A stretch of 64,000 nucleotides of DNA from Halorubrum ruber (GCF_018228765.1 NZ_CP073695.1:310001-374000); one strand, 5' to 3'; shown: positions 8,595 to 18,074, counted from the stretch's first letter. Made by a program: numbers and translations. The notes: generated by a model from the letters alone, not told the origin.

Positions 8595-10013
8595 TCACTC
8601 GTTGTAGCTCTCGGTGTAGTCCGCGGGCCAGCGGACGTACACGTACTCCACGTGGCGGTCCGCGGCCGCCTCGACGACGGCCCGCTTGAACCGCCGCAGC
8701 ACCGCTCTGGCGCGCTCCCGCGCCGCCTCGGCGGCGGCCTCGTCGCTCGCGAGCGCCCGCAGGTTCCGCTCGACGTCGACGCCGAGCGGGGACTCGGTCG
8801 CGCCCTCTGAGGGGTCCTCCTCGGTCGCGTCCGCCGAGACGATCCGCGGCAGGTACGCGGCGGCGAGGTCCGCGACTAGCCGGTCGCGGTGGTCGAGCGC
8901 GTCGATCAGCCATTTGACGGCCGCCGACCGGTCGGCGGCGGTCGGGTCCGCGGCCTCGAGGAGCTCACAGTACAGCCACGCCGCGTACCGCTTGGTCTTC
9001 GCGTCGACGCGCTCCCGCGATCCGGAGGTCACGCCTTCCCGCGACCCGGCGGCGTCCCTGCTCTCCGCGGCCCGGTCGGCCGCGGTTCGCTCCGCGGCGA
9101 CCGCCCGGAACGCCGCGAGCGGGCCGTCGGCCTCGAAGGGTCGCTCGGCGAGGAGGCGGTCGCGAACGTCGCCCGCGGGGACCGCGTCTGCCTCGGCGAC
9201 CACCGCGGCGACGGACCTCGCGGCCGCCCGGCGGACCGCCTCGGCGGGGTCCCGTAGCGACCCGATCAGTACCCCGGTCGCGTCCCGTCGGTCGAGCGCT
9301 CCCAGTCGGTCGACGGCGGCGAGGCGGAGCCGCTCGTTCCCGCGCCGCGCCGCGAGCGCGAGCAGTTCGACCGCGTCGGCGCTGTCAATCGCGACGAGCG
9401 CGTCGAGCGCGGCGCCGCGCACGAGTTCGTTCGGCGCGTTCACCAGCGGTCGGACGGCTTCGACCGCCTCGCCGCCGACCCGCGCGTATCCCCTGACGGC
9501 CCGAGCGCGGACCCGCGCGTCGTCGTCGTCGAACGCCTCGCGGAGCCGGCCGGCGGCGCCCTCGTCGCCGACGGCCGACAGCCCGGTCGCGCCGAGCATC
9601 CGATACGCGGCCCGGTCGTGTTCCAGCCAGCGCGAGAACGTCTCGGCGACGCCGCGTCCCGCCGCCCGGGAGTCGCCTTCGGCGGCCCGTCGCTCGGCGA
9701 TCCGCCGCGCTAACCGGTCGACGTGGTCGTCGCCGTGGAAGTACAGCGACTCGATCGCCGCCGCGCGGACGGCCTCGTCGGGATCGCCGAGCGCGGTCTC
9801 GAACAGCCCCTCGACGACCCGCTCGGCGGCGGCGCTCATCGAACTGGAGGGGTTGCCGAGCGCCTCGGCCGCCTCGCGCCGCGTCGACGCGTCGAACCGC
9901 CGGTCGAGCCGCGCCACCGCCGGGGGGCCACCGTCGGTCGGACGGCCGCTCCGCCCGGCGCCGCCGCTCCCCGCCGATCCCGTAGCGCCCTCCGATCGCG
10001 GCCCGTCGTCCAT
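8595..10013 (-). CDS. HEAT-repeat domain protein
   Basis: 472 aa built mainly of roughly 30-residue helical repeats, seen as recurring DPDEAVRAAAIESL, DDARVRARAVRGYA, NELVRGAALDALVAI and DPAEAVRRAAARSV. This is an alpha-solenoid of the HEAT/PBS-lyase type, usually a protein-binding scaffold. There is no signal peptide, membrane span or catalytic motif. The N-terminus (about residues 1-35) is a Gly/Arg-rich linker and the C-terminus ends in the Tyr-rich VEYVYVRWPADYTESYNE. No neighbour indicates the partner. Confidence 0.85.
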   Translation of the reverse strand: MDDGPRSEGATGSAGSGGAGRSGRPTDGGPPAVARLDRRFDASTRREAAEALGNPSSSMSAAAERVVEGLFETALGDPDEAVRAAAIESLYFHGDDHVDRLARRIAERRAAEGDSRAAGRGVAETFSRWLEHDRAAYRMLGATGLSAVGDEGAAGRLREAFDDDDARVRARAVRGYARVGGEAVEAVRPLVNAPNELVRGAALDALVAIDSADAVELLALAARRGNERLRLAAVDRLGALDRRDATGVLIGSLRDPAEAVRRAAARSVAAVVAEADAVPAGDVRDRLLAERPFEADGPLAAFRAVAAERTAADRAAESRDAAGSREGVTSGSRERVDAKTKRYAAWLYCELLEAADPTAADRSAAVKWLIDALDHRDRLVADLAAAYLPRIVSADATEEDPSEGATESPLGVDVERNLRALASDEAAAEAARERARAVLRRFKRAVVEAAADRHVEYVYVRWPADYTESYNE

Positions 10014-10102
10014 CTGTGAACCCCTCTCCGATCCGGTACGTTAAACGTACGCCCGCGGCTATCAGCGGTGAGAATCTCACCGGAGACGCGTGTCGGAGCG
10101 CC

Positions 10103-10678
10103 TCACCCGAGGTCGAACCCCCGGACGACGTCGTACTCGGGCCCCGACTCGGTCAGCGTCGATCTCATCAGTCGGATCTCGTCGACCGCGAAGCTCCCGA
10201 TTTCGGGGTCGTCGGCGTCGAGCGCGCCGCGGACCGCCTCGGCGCCGGTCCCGTTCTCGACCCGGGCCAGCGTGACGTGCGGGGTGAACTCGTGCTCTTC
10301 CGGGTCGACGCCGAGCGCGGTCGTCTCCGCTTCGAGCGCCTCGTGGAGCGCGGTGAGTTCCTCGGTCCCGCTGTCGACCCCGGCCCAGGCGACGGAGATG
10401 TACTCGCGGTTCGGGAAGACGCCGAGGTCGGCGATGGTACATTTAAACGGGCCGACGGCGGCGCGGTCGACCGCGCGCTCGCCGGCCGCGATCACGTCGT
10501 CGACCGTCGGTTCGGTCTCGTCGTCGCGTCCGCCGATCTCGCCGAGGAACTTCAGCGTCACGTGGGCCTTTTCGGGGTCGACCGGGTTGACGCCGGCCGC
10601 GTCCGCGAACGGGGCCTGCGCGTCCGCGACGGCCGGCGCGAGCGAGTCCGGGAGGTCGACGGCGAAGAACGCGCGCAT
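10103..10678 (-). CDS. thpR: RNA 2',3'-cyclic phosphodiesterase (2H superfamily)
   Basis: 191 aa with the two catalytic HxTx motifs of the 2H family, HVTLKFLG at about residue 41 and HVTLARV later, plus the N-terminal MRAFFAVDLPD typical of ThpR/LigT. The family opens 2',3'-cyclic phosphates on RNA and can ligate tRNA halves in vitro. A CTTATAAA box at 10705-10712 lies about 30 bp upstream of the ATG. A second 2H protein is found at 17315-17872, but with a changed first motif. Confidence 0.92.
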   Translation of the reverse strand: MRAFFAVDLPDSLAPAVADAQAPFADAAGVNPVDPEKAHVTLKFLGEIGGRDDETEPTVDDVIAAGERAVDRAAVGPFKCTIADLGVFPNREYISVAWAGVDSGTEELTALHEALEAETTALGVDPEEHEFTPHVTLARVENGTGAEAVRGALDADDPEIGSFAVDEIRLMRSTLTESGPEYDVVRGFDLG

Positions 10679-10780
10679 GGTCGGGTACGGATCGATCGCG
10701 GTCGCTTATAAATACGGGATCCCGTCGAACCCCGAGGCGGTTGCTGTCTCCCCCGCACCGACCACTCGGTACGGGGGCGC

Positions 10781-11188
10781 CTACTCGTCGCGGCACAAGG
10801 GTTGCTCACTCGACATTATCGCCCTGATCTCGGCGTCCGTGATCTCGTAGTCGAGTTGGAGACACGACCGCTCGTCCCCCTGACCGAGAAGCGAGCCGGA
10901 CACCCGCCTGTCTCCCGCCACGGCGTGGTATCCCGACCACTCCCTGTCGCTCTTCGGCTGGAAACTGACCCGCCGGCGCTCGTCCGCGTCGAGGGCGAAT
11001 TTCCGCCATCGGCCGAGGTCTCCCTCCGATTCCAACACGAAGTGAAACGCGAGAGACGCCTCCGTCCGATTCGACAGATCGAGGCGTACGGTCCGTAATC
11101 GCTCCGTATTCAGCCGATCGGTACAACCGGCCGTCCCGACGGCGAGGGCGGCGGCGACGCACGCGAACCCACGGCGAGTGGAGGGCAT
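10781..11188 (-). CDS. Small secreted lipoprotein of unknown function
   Basis: 135 aa. The N-terminus MPSTRRGFACVAAALAVGTAGC has a charged start, a hydrophobic stretch and a lipobox ending in Cys22, indicating lipid anchoring outside the membrane. The mature part is beta-rich, with RLDLSNRTEASLAFHFVLES and a terminal SCLQLDYEITD, and resembles no family I can name. The frame is open further upstream, but those codons run into repeat element A, so I use the ATG before the signal peptide. A TTTTTATTC stretch about 25 bp upstream can serve as promoter. Confidence 0.75.
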   Translation of the reverse strand: MPSTRRGFACVAAALAVGTAGCTDRLNTERLRTVRLDLSNRTEASLAFHFVLESEGDLGRWRKFALDADERRRVSFQPKSDREWSGYHAVAGDRRVSGSLLGQGDERSCLQLDYEITDAEIRAIMSSEQPLCRDE

Positions 11189-11351
11189 CGTCTCCGTCTG
11201 TTTTCGAGCGAATAAAAAGCCATTCACGGGGAAGATGCGTCGACCCCGGAACTGGCCAGTTCGCACCGGTCTGTGAGTTTCACTTGGGCACGCGTCCGAT
11301 TTATCCGACCTAACCGAGCCGAAACGAGTGATCGCGGATCGGCAGCGAACG

Positions 11352-11627
11352 CCTCCAAAGCCCCAGCCGGGCGGCGGGCGCACGCTCGCTGTGCTCCTCA
11401 CTCGGTCGCTCACTCCGTTCGCTCCCTCGTTGCGGTGCTTACTTCGCCTGCGCCCGCCGCCCGGCTGCCCCTTTGAGTCCCACCCGACCGCGACCGCACA
11501 GCACCTCACGCCTCCCCAGCCTCGTCGGCCTCCCTGCGGTCGGCCGACTCCCTCGCGCGGTGCTGTCTCGCGGCCGCCGATGGCGGCCGCTCGCAGGCAC
11601 GCGCCGACCGCTTCGTTCTTTTATAAG
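11352..11627 (+). repeat. Covarying multi-stem element, copy A
   Basis: The start box CCTCCAAAGCCCCAG is at 11352-11366. Stem I is a perfect 19 bp: CAGCCGGGCGGCGGGCGCA (11364-11382) with TGCGCCCGCCGCCCGGCTG (11449-11467). CAAAG (11356-11360) also pairs with CTTTG (11471-11475) across a CCC/CCC internal loop. Stem II is GTCGGCC/GGCCGAC and the stem III tip is CGGCCGCC/GGCGGCCG. The closing TTTATAAG (11620-11627) overlaps the uvrC stop codon. Unlike the other copies, the expected TATA position 27 bp before the box reads AGCCGAAA, so this copy may be silent. The 160 bp upstream of it hold nothing recognisable besides the lipoprotein promoter. Confidence 0.85.
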
Positions 11628-13420
11628 CGTTCGCGAAGCGTGTCGGCGGTCGCATCGCCGACGCCGTCGACGTCGGTGAGGTCGTCGCGGGAGGCGTCGC
11701 GGACGTTCTCGACCGAGCCGAACCGCCGGAGGAGGCGGCGGCGCGTCTCGGGGCCGACGCCGGGCACGTCGTCGAGGACGGTCGCCACCTCGTCGCGGAC
11801 GGTCTGGTGGTAGGAGACGGCGAAGCGGTGCGCCTCGTCGCGCACGCGCTGGAGCAGGTGGAGTTCGGGGGCGTCCTCGTCCCACCGCCGGGTGCCGGTC
11901 GGGGTGACGACCATCTCCTCGGCCTTCGCGAGGGCGACGACGGGGACGTCCCAGCCCGTCTCCGCGAGGGCGTCGCGGGCGGCGCCCAGCTGCCCCTCGC
12001 CGCCGTCGATCAGGAGGAGGTCCGGGTCGGGCCGGTCGTCGCGGTCCTCGAGCGCGCGCTCGGCGCGCCACCGGACCAGCTCGCGCATGTTCGCGTAGTC
12101 GTCGTTGCGGTCGGTGAGCTTCTTCCGGCGGTAGTCGGCCGTCTCCGCGCTCCCGTCGACGAAGCAGACGTCGGAGCCGACCACGGCGGTCCCCTGCGCG
12201 TGGCTCACGTCGAACCCCTCGATCCGCTCGGGGCGTGAGATTCCGAGCCGGTCGCCGAGCGCGCCCACGGGATCGTCGCGCCCGCCGCGTTTCCGGGCGT
12301 TCTTCAGCGCGAGCTCGACGAGCTTCGCCTCGCGGCCGGCGCCCGGGACCCGGACCGCGACGCCCTCGCCCTCCAGCCAGTCGACCACGTCGGGGTCGGC
12401 GGGCCGCTCGGCGAGGAGGACCGCGTCCGGGAACTCCCGCTCGGCGTAGTACTGCGCGAGGAACGCCGCGAGGACGGCCGCGGGGGTGTTGGCGTCGGGG
12501 TCGGCGGGGTCCGCCTCGTCCCCACCGCTCGCTGCCGCGTCCCCGCCGCCAGCGTCCTCCACCGCCGCCGCGTCGAGTCGGTGCCGGCTCCGGTCGACCA
12601 GCTGGCCGCGCTCGCTGTGGAGCCGGGCCACGCGGGCGGTGTCGCCCTCCACCGCGGCCGCCAGCACGTCGACGGTGCGGTCGTCGGTCCGGTCGCTGAC
12701 CGCCTCGCCGCCCTCGCCGTGGAACGCCTCCACGGCCTCCAATCGGTCGCGGAGGTTCGCGGCGCGCTCGAACTCGTTCGCCTCGGCCGCGGCCTCCATC
12801 CGCCGCCGCAGCGGGTCCGCGAGCGCGCCCGTCTCCCCCTCGAAGAAGCGCCGCGCGGCGGCGACGTCCTCGGCGTACTCCTCGGGGGATATCTCGCCGG
12901 TACACGGCGCCGAGCAGATGCCCATCTCGTAGTCGAGACAGGGCCGGTCGCGGCCCTCGTACTTGTGGTCCGAGCAGCCGCGGAGGCCGTACACCTCCCG
13001 CACCGCCTTCACCACGGTCTCGACGCGGCCCACGTCGGTAAACGGACCGTACGCGACCGCGCCCGCCTCGGGGTCGCGGGTCACCTCGATCTGCGGCACC
13101 TCGTGGTCTGAGAAGGCGACCAAGGGGTACGACTTGTCGTCCTTCAGCCGGACGTTGTACCGCGGCCGGAGCCGTTTGATGAGGTTCGCCTCTAAGAGGA
13201 GCGCCTGCGTCTCCGTGTCGGTGACCGCGAACTCGATCCGGTCGGCGCGCTCGACCATCCCGCGGATGCGGCCCGAGCGGGGGTCCGCGTACGACCGCAC
13301 TCGGTCGCGGAGGTCGAGCGCCTTCCCGACGTACAGCGTCGTCTCGCCCGCGCGGAACTGGTAGACCCCCGGCTCCGTCGGGAGGTCGCGGGCCCGCTCG
13401 CGCACCGCGTCGGCGTCCAT
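11621..13420 (-). CDS. uvrC: Excinuclease ABC subunit C
   Basis: 599 aa, with UvrC domains in order: GIY-YIG nuclease ([20 protein letters not shown], about residues 15-90), a Cys-rich segment ([21 protein letters not shown]), the UVR motif that binds UvrB ([20 protein letters not shown]), the RNase H-like second nuclease ([21 protein letters not shown]) and tandem helix-hairpin-helix motifs at the end. It makes both incisions in nucleotide excision repair. The start is the ATG of [10 protein letters not shown], where family similarity begins; an in-frame ATG at 13453 would add 11 residues. The TAA stop lies inside the end box of element A. uvrA is at the right edge of the window. Confidence 0.95.
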   Translation of the reverse strand: MDADAVRERARDLPTEPGVYQFRAGETTLYVGKALDLRDRVRSYADPRSGRIRGMVERADRIEFAVTDTETQALLLEANLIKRLRPRYNVRLKDDKSYPLVAFSDHEVPQIEVTRDPEAGAVAYGPFTDVGRVETVVKAVREVYGLRGCSDHKYEGRDRPCLDYEMGICSAPCTGEISPEEYAEDVAAARRFFEGETGALADPLRRRMEAAAEANEFERAANLRDRLEAVEAFHGEGGEAVSDRTDDRTVDVLAAAVEGDTARVARLHSERGQLVDRSRHRLDAAAVEDAGGGDAAASGGDEADPADPDANTPAAVLAAFLAQYYAEREFPDAVLLAERPADPDVVDWLEGEGVAVRVPGAGREAKLVELALKNARKRGGRDDPVGALGDRLGISRPERIEGFDVSHAQGTAVVGSDVCFVDGSAETADYRRKKLTDRNDDYANMRELVRWRAERALEDRDDRPDPDLLLIDGGEGQLGAARDALAETGWDVPVVALAKAEEMVVTPTGTRRWDEDAPELHLLQRVRDEAHRFAVSYHQTVRDEVATVLDDVPGVGPETRRRLLRRFGSVENVRDASRDDLTDVDGVGDATADTLRERL

Positions 13421-13553
13421 CGGTCTCGGATCGCCGTAGCCGCCGGACGCCATTGAACGCTGCGGGCCGGGCGCTCCCGACTCGCCGCCGCGGGGCGTCC
13501 CCGCCGCCGCCCGGTCTTCTCCGATTATCAAACTCGAATACCGGAACGTACGG

Positions 13554-13560
13554 TTTATGA
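13554..13560 (+). promoter_or_regulatory. TATA box for the soluble chemoreceptor
   Basis: TTTATGA centred about 31 bp before the ATG at 13588 predicts initiation near 13583, downstream of the in-frame TTG at 13567. It therefore supports the ATG start. Confidence 0.5.
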
Positions 13561-13587
13561 TGCCGGTTGGGAGACGGTGACGTAGAC

Positions 13588-15210
13588 ATGACGGGACTTC
13601 GCGAGCGTCTGCGGCGGCTACTCGGACGGGGGACCGACTCTCGGTCGGTCCCCGACGGGGGCGTCGTCGTCGAGAACGGACCCGATTCTGCCGGATCGGC
13701 CGACGGGACATCGAATGACGTCGTCGACCGGACCGGCGACCACACGTTCACCGACGCCGACGGCGTGAACCGCGCGGCGACGCTCGCGGGCGCCGGCTTC
13801 CAGCAGGTGTTCAACGCCACCAGCGTCCCGACCTTCATCCTCGACTGCGAGGGGAACGTCGCGGAGTGGAACGAGGCGATCGCGTCGCTCACCGGCGTCG
13901 AGCGCGAGGAGGCGATCGGCCACGACCACGTCTCGGAGCTGTTCTACCCCGACGGCCGACGGGCCGACACGCTCGCCGACAAGGTGCTCGACGTGCCGGA
14001 CACCGCCGATGAGGTCCACGGCGTCGAGCGTCGCGAGGCCGGCCGCAACCGCTACCGCGACACCAGCACGATGGTCGACCGCCACGGCGACGAGCGCCAC
14101 ATCGAGTTCACGGCGACCGCGATGTACGACGAGGAGACCGGGGAGCTCGTCGGCGTGACCGAGGTCGTCGTCGACCGGACCGAGAACGTGAACCAGCGCG
14201 ACGCCACGGGCGAGCTGGTCGCGGAGGTTCGGGAGACCGCGGAGGCGATCGGCGAGGGGGACCTCGACGCCCGCGCGAGCCGCCGCGACTCGTTCGATCA
14301 CCTCAGCGCCGACCTGGTCCGCGTCATCGACGTCGTCAACCAGATGGCCGAGAACTTAGACCAGCTCTCCTCGGGCGTCCACGAGAAGGCGCGCGACCTC
14401 GACGAGACGGTCGAGGAGGCGAGCGCCGCGGCCGCCGACATCGCCGAGAACGTCGACGAGCAGAACGAGCTCCTCGAAGAGAGCGTCTCGGAGATGCAGT
14501 CCTTCTCCGCGGGGATGGAGGAGGTGGCCGCGACGGCCGACGAGGTCGACTCCGCCGCGGTCGCGGCGGCCGACGCCGCCGACGAGGGGCTCGACGCCAG
14601 CGAGGACGCCCGCGAGGCGACCGAGGACGTCGTCGAGATCGGCGACGAGCTCGTCGAGAGTGTCGGTGCGCTCTCCGAGCGCATGGACGACATCGAGGAG
14701 GTCATCGAGGTCATCTCCGACGTGGCCGAGCAGACGAACCTGCTCGCGCTCAACGCCAACATCGAGGCCGCCCGCGCCGGCGAGGGCGGCGACGGCTTCG
14801 CGGTCGTCGCCGAGGAGGTGAAGAAGCTCGCCGACGAGACCCGCGGCTACACCGAGGAGATCACGGAGAGCCTCGACAAGCTGCAGGCGCAGTCCGCGGA
14901 GACCACCACCGCCGTCGAGCGCTCCCACGAGCGCATCGAGGATGCGGGCACCGAGATCGAGACGGTTCTCGACTCGCTCGAAGAGATCGCCGACGCCGTC
15001 GACGAGGCGGCCGCCGGCGTCGCTGAGGTCGCCCGGACCACCGACGACCAGGCCGCGACCGTCGAGGAGCTCACCTCCTCGCTGGAGGCGGTCCGGGAGC
15101 GCTCCGACCGCACCGAGGACGCGACCGAGCGCATCGTCGACGCCACCGACGACCAGGAGGCGGCCGTCGACGAGCTGATCGCCCGCGTCGAGCAGCTGGA
15201 CGCGCGGTAG
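13588..15210 (+). CDS. Soluble methyl-accepting transducer with PAS domain
   Basis: 540 aa with no membrane span, so a cytoplasmic halobacterial transducer (Htr class). A PAS domain occupies about residues 70-215 ([20 protein letters not shown]), then a HAMP-like linker ([20 protein letters not shown]), then a long coiled coil holding the CheA/CheW-binding hairpin ([19 protein letters not shown], near residue 385). Glu/Gln-rich heptads on both arms are likely methylation sites. It should feed CheA to control the archaellum motor; the PAS ligand is unknown. The start is chosen from the TATA spacing rather than the upstream TTG. It is divergent from uvrC. Confidence 0.92.
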   Translation: MTGLRERLRRLLGRGTDSRSVPDGGVVVENGPDSAGSADGTSNDVVDRTGDHTFTDADGVNRAATLAGAGFQQVFNATSVPTFILDCEGNVAEWNEAIASLTGVEREEAIGHDHVSELFYPDGRRADTLADKVLDVPDTADEVHGVERREAGRNRYRDTSTMVDRHGDERHIEFTATAMYDEETGELVGVTEVVVDRTENVNQRDATGELVAEVRETAEAIGEGDLDARASRRDSFDHLSADLVRVIDVVNQMAENLDQLSSGVHEKARDLDETVEEASAAAADIAENVDEQNELLEESVSEMQSFSAGMEEVAATADEVDSAAVAAADAADEGLDASEDAREATEDVVEIGDELVESVGALSERMDDIEEVIEVISDVAEQTNLLALNANIEAARAGEGGDGFAVVAEEVKKLADETRGYTEEITESLDKLQAQSAETTTAVERSHERIEDAGTEIETVLDSLEEIADAVDEAAAGVAEVARTTDDQAATVEELTSSLEAVRERSDRTEDATERIVDATDDQEAAVDELIARVEQLDAR

Positions 15211-15325
15211 CGACGCTCACCCACCGAGTCCCGTCGATTTTCGCTCGTCCGTTTCGCTCGTCCGTTTTCGGCTCCTGATTTGCTCCCCGCCGAACGTTTA
15301 ACCCCGCTCAACCCCCAGAAATCGT

Positions 15326-16749
15326 ATGTCCGTTACGCCGCCCGGACCCCTGGGCGACCCCCTGTTCGGCAACGGTCGCCAGTTCGCGGACGACCCGTTC
15401 GGCTTCCTGCGCGCCTGCGCCGACAGCTACGGCGACGTGGTGCGACTGAACCTCGGCCCGAGGGAGACGTACCTGCTCACGAACCCTGCCGATGTAGAGC
15501 GCGTGCTCGTCGCCGACGCGGACCGCTACCGCAAGCCGCAGTTCGACGACGCGATGGACACGCTGCTCGGCGACGGCCTCCTGATGAGCGAGGGCGACAC
15601 GTGGAAGCGCCAGCGCACGCTGGCGAATCCCGCCTTCCACAACCGGCGGATCGGCGCGCTCGCCGGCGTGATGGCCGACCACGCCGAGTCGCACGTCGCC
15701 GACTGGGAGGACGGCGACGTCGTCGACCTCCAGCTGGAGTTGGCGCGGCTCACGGTCAAAATCATCGTCACGGCGATGTTCGGCGCGGACATCTCCGACG
15801 AGGAGGTGAAGACGGTCCAAGAGAACCTCGAACCGCTCGGCGCCCGGTTCGAGCCGGACCCCCGCCGGTACCTGATCCCGGAGTGGCTGCCGACCCGCGA
15901 AAACCGCGAGTTCGACGCCGCGATCGACACGCTCGAATCGGTGATCGATGACATCGTCGCGCGCCGGCGCGGCACGGAGCGCGACCCGAGCGTCGACCCA
16001 GCCGGCCCGGACGGGACCGGCGTCCGCGGGCCGCCCGGCGACCCCGACGCCGACCTCCCGATGGACCTGCTATCCGTCCTGCTCCGCGCCCGCGACCGCG
16101 GCGAGCAGACCGACGAGAACCTCCGTGACGAGCTGGTGACGATGCTGCTGGCCGGCCACGACACCACCGCGCTCGCGCTCACCTACGCGTTCTACCTCCT
16201 CTCGAACCACCCCGAGGCCCGCGAGCGGGTCGCAGGCGAGGCCGATGCGGCGGTCGATGGCAGTCGCGCAGCGGACGACGCGACTGCCGACGGGAGCCCC
16301 CTGACTGCGGACGCGGTCCGCGACATGGAGTACACTGAGCGCGTGCTCAACGAGTCGATGCGCCTCTACCCGCCCGTCTACACGCTGTTCCGCGAGCCGA
16401 AGCTCGACGTGAAACTGGGGGGTACCGGATCCCCGAGGGGTCGGCGCTGATGGTCTCGCAGTGGGTGATCCACCGCTCCGAGCGCTGGTACGACGACCCC
16501 GAGGCGTTCGACCCAGACCGCTGGACATCCGAGCGACGGAGTCAACGCCCCCGGTTCGCCTACTTCCCGTTCGGGGGCGGCCCGCGCCACTGTATCGGGA
16601 AGGCGTTCTCGCTTCTGGAGGCAAAAATAATCCTCGCGACGGTCTGCTCGCGGTTCGACCTCGACTACGAGGGGCCGAGCCTCGCCCTGCGCGGCTCGCT
16701 GACGATGCATCCGAACCATCCGGTGCCGATGCGGATCCGCGAGCGCTGA
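15326..16749 (+). pseudogene. Cytochrome P450, split by a -1 frameshift at a G6 run
   Basis: Two adjacent frames make one P450 of about 475 aa. The first (15326-16450) has the oxygen-binding I-helix LLAGHDTTALAL and the K-helix ExxR motif NESMRLYPP. The second (to 16749) has the haem-ligand loop FPFGGGPRHCIG. The break is at six Gs (16417-16422): adding one G restores KLGGYRIPEGSALMVSQW. Both halves are otherwise intact and family-like, so the break looks recent or a sequencing error. Haloarchaeal P450s of this type are soluble monooxygenases of unknown substrate. No ferredoxin partner is adjacent. Confidence 0.85.
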
Positions 16750-16752
16750 GGG

Positions 16753-16938
16753 ATGGCCGGCGACGAGGCGGAGTCGTACTGCGCCCGCTGCGGCGAGCCC
16801 CTCTCGCGGGGCCTCGTCGCGAGCGAACAGCGCGCCTGCTGTCTCAACGCGACGCCCATCGCCGGCGTCTGCCCGACGCACGGGCCGGTGGGGCCGCATC
16901 ACGCGGTTGAGGAGCCAAACGGGGTCGACGACGCGTAG
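16753..16938 (+). CDS. Small Cys-rich (zinc-ribbon-like) protein
   Basis: 61 aa, starting 3 bp after the P450 stop and so probably co-transcribed with it. It contains YCARCGEPL, then RACC and GVCPTHGPVG: paired cysteines and a histidine that could bind one zinc or another metal. It is too short to assign, but the Cys spacing and the tight coupling argue that it is real. Whether it helps the P450, for example in assembly or electron transfer, is speculation. Confidence 0.6.
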   Translation: MAGDEAESYCARCGEPLSRGLVASEQRACCLNATPIAGVCPTHGPVGPHHAVEEPNGVDDA

Positions 16939-16957
16939 TCGGTCGCGGCCGTCGCTC

Positions 16958-17321
16958 ATTTATATACAGTACCCTTGTCCGGTCGGCGCGTGCCTCCGAG
17001 CGTCCGAAGGACGCGAGGAGCACGCGCGAGGGAGTCAGCCGGCCGGAGCGAAGCGGAGGCCGGCTGACGAGGCTGGGGAGGTGTGAGGTGCGGTCGCTGT
17101 GCGGTGGGTGGGACTCAAAGGGGCAGTCGCGAGGACAGCACAGGCGACGTAAGCACCGCAGGAACGAGCGAAGCGAGTGACGAGGCGCGCAGCGAGCGTG
17201 TGCTGTCCTCGCGACTGGGGCTTTGGCGGTGGTCGCCGTCGATCTGTGGTTGGCCATTTATTAGCGAGCGACTGGGGCTTTGGTGGTAGTCACCGACACC
17301 CCGCAATCGATCACTTATAAA
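16958..17321 (-). repeat. Covarying multi-stem element, copy B
   Basis: Sense strand is minus. The TATA box CTTATAAA (17314-17321) is followed after 27 nt by the first start box. A second TATA-like box (TAATAAAT region near 17260), again 27 nt before a box, repeats the unit 57 bp on. Stem I is TGTGCTGTCCTCGCGACTG (17199-17217) with CAGTCGCGAGGACAGCACA (17124-17142), 19 perfect pairs. Stem II is TCAGCCGGCC/GGCCGGCTGA. The stem III tip is GCGTCC/GGACGC closed by a cUUCGg loop. It ends at ATTTATATA (16958-16966). It fills the gap between two convergent genes. Confidence 0.88.
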
Positions 17322-17872
17322 TCGACGCTCGCCGCGACCTCCCGGAACTCCGGGTCCCACACGTCGAGCGCGTGGACCCGCCACCGGACCGGCTCGAACT
17401 CGGCGTCGACGAGGTCGGCGACGACGCCCGGCTCCGGATTCCCACCTCTCGCCAGCGTGATATGCGGCACGTACTCGTCGCCCTCGATCCCCTCGACCGC
17501 GCCGAACAACGCACACAGCCGCCGATGGAGCCGAATCAGTTTGTCGCTCTCGACGGCCAGATACACCACCGGCCGCGACCCCGACCGCGGCGCGTCGAAG
17601 ACGTCGACGCCGGTCACGGCGACCTCGAAGGGGTCGACGCCGGCGAGCGGCCGGCGAAGCCGCTCGCGGAGGCGGTCGAGGGCCTCCTCACGGGGCGGTG
17701 CGTCTCCCCGGTCTGCTCGCTCGCCCTCCTCGTCCCGCACGTCTCCGACGCCAAACCGCTTACAGACGAGCGTGCGCCGGTCGCGCACGTGGTCGAAGCC
17801 CGTTAGTTTCGGGTGGAGATCGGCCGCGAGCCGCTCCACCGCGGGCGGCAGCGGGACGTTGAGGCTGAACAC
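17315..17872 (-). CDS. 2'-5' RNA ligase family (2H) protein with altered first motif
   Basis: 185 aa from a GTG start (SLNVPLPPAVERLAADLHP). The second 2H motif is normal, VPHITLARGG. At the first HxTx position the sequence reads RDRRTLVCKRFG, with Arg where catalytic His is expected; the codons are CGG CGC ACG CTC. Either activity is reduced or the protein only binds RNA or nucleotide. This branch of the family is short and cytoplasmic. It is followed 13 bp upstream on the same strand by a small membrane protein gene. The stop lies next to the promoter box of element B. Confidence 0.8.
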   Translation of the reverse strand: MFSLNVPLPPAVERLAADLHPKLTGFDHVRDRRTLVCKRFGVGDVRDEEGERADRGDAPPREEALDRLRERLRRPLAGVDPFEVAVTGVDVFDAPRSGSRPVVYLAVESDKLIRLHRRLCALFGAVEGIEGDEYVPHITLARGGNPEPGVVADLVDAEFEPVRWRVHALDVWDPEFREVAASVDL

Positions 17873-17885
17873 GTCGGCGTTCGAC

Positions 17886-18074
17886 TCAGATCCGATCGGT
17901 GAGGTGTAAGGCGATCACGACGACGAGCGCGACCCCGATCAGCGTCGGAATGGCGTCGAACAGCCAGGAGGCGACCTCGAGGACGGCCCCCACGATCTCC
18001 AGGAGAAGCCACGCGATGACGAGCAGCAACACGACTTTCAGGAGGTCGTCGGTGTCGATCTCGGCGCGGTTCAT
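17886..18074 (-). CDS. Small membrane protein (DUF7554-like)
   Basis: 62 aa, MNRAEIDTDDLLKVVLLLV onward, with two hydrophobic segments, VVLLLVIAWLLLEIVGAV and PTLIGVALVVVIALHL, and a short polar start. I believe it belongs to a small haloarchaeal two-helix family, but function is unknown. The start is the ATG at 18072-18074; longer in-frame reading upstream is Ser/Thr/Arg-rich antisense of mdh. It ends 13 bp before the 2H protein start, so the two are probably co-transcribed. Confidence 0.7.
   Translation of the reverse strand: MNRAEIDTDDLLKVVLLLVIAWLLLEIVGAVLEVASWLFDAIPTLIGVALVVVIALHLTDRI

Noticed and set aside
10781-11509. Longer start for the lipoprotein, reading into element A
   Set aside because: The added N-terminus comes from element A sequence, and the lipobox signal peptide begins naturally at the ATG at 11188.
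11431-11615. Pseudoknot between TGCGGTG in the stem I loop and CACCGCA at the 3' end
   Set aside because: Pairing is possible in A, D and G, but copies E and F read CCAGTG against an unchanged 3' end without compensation.
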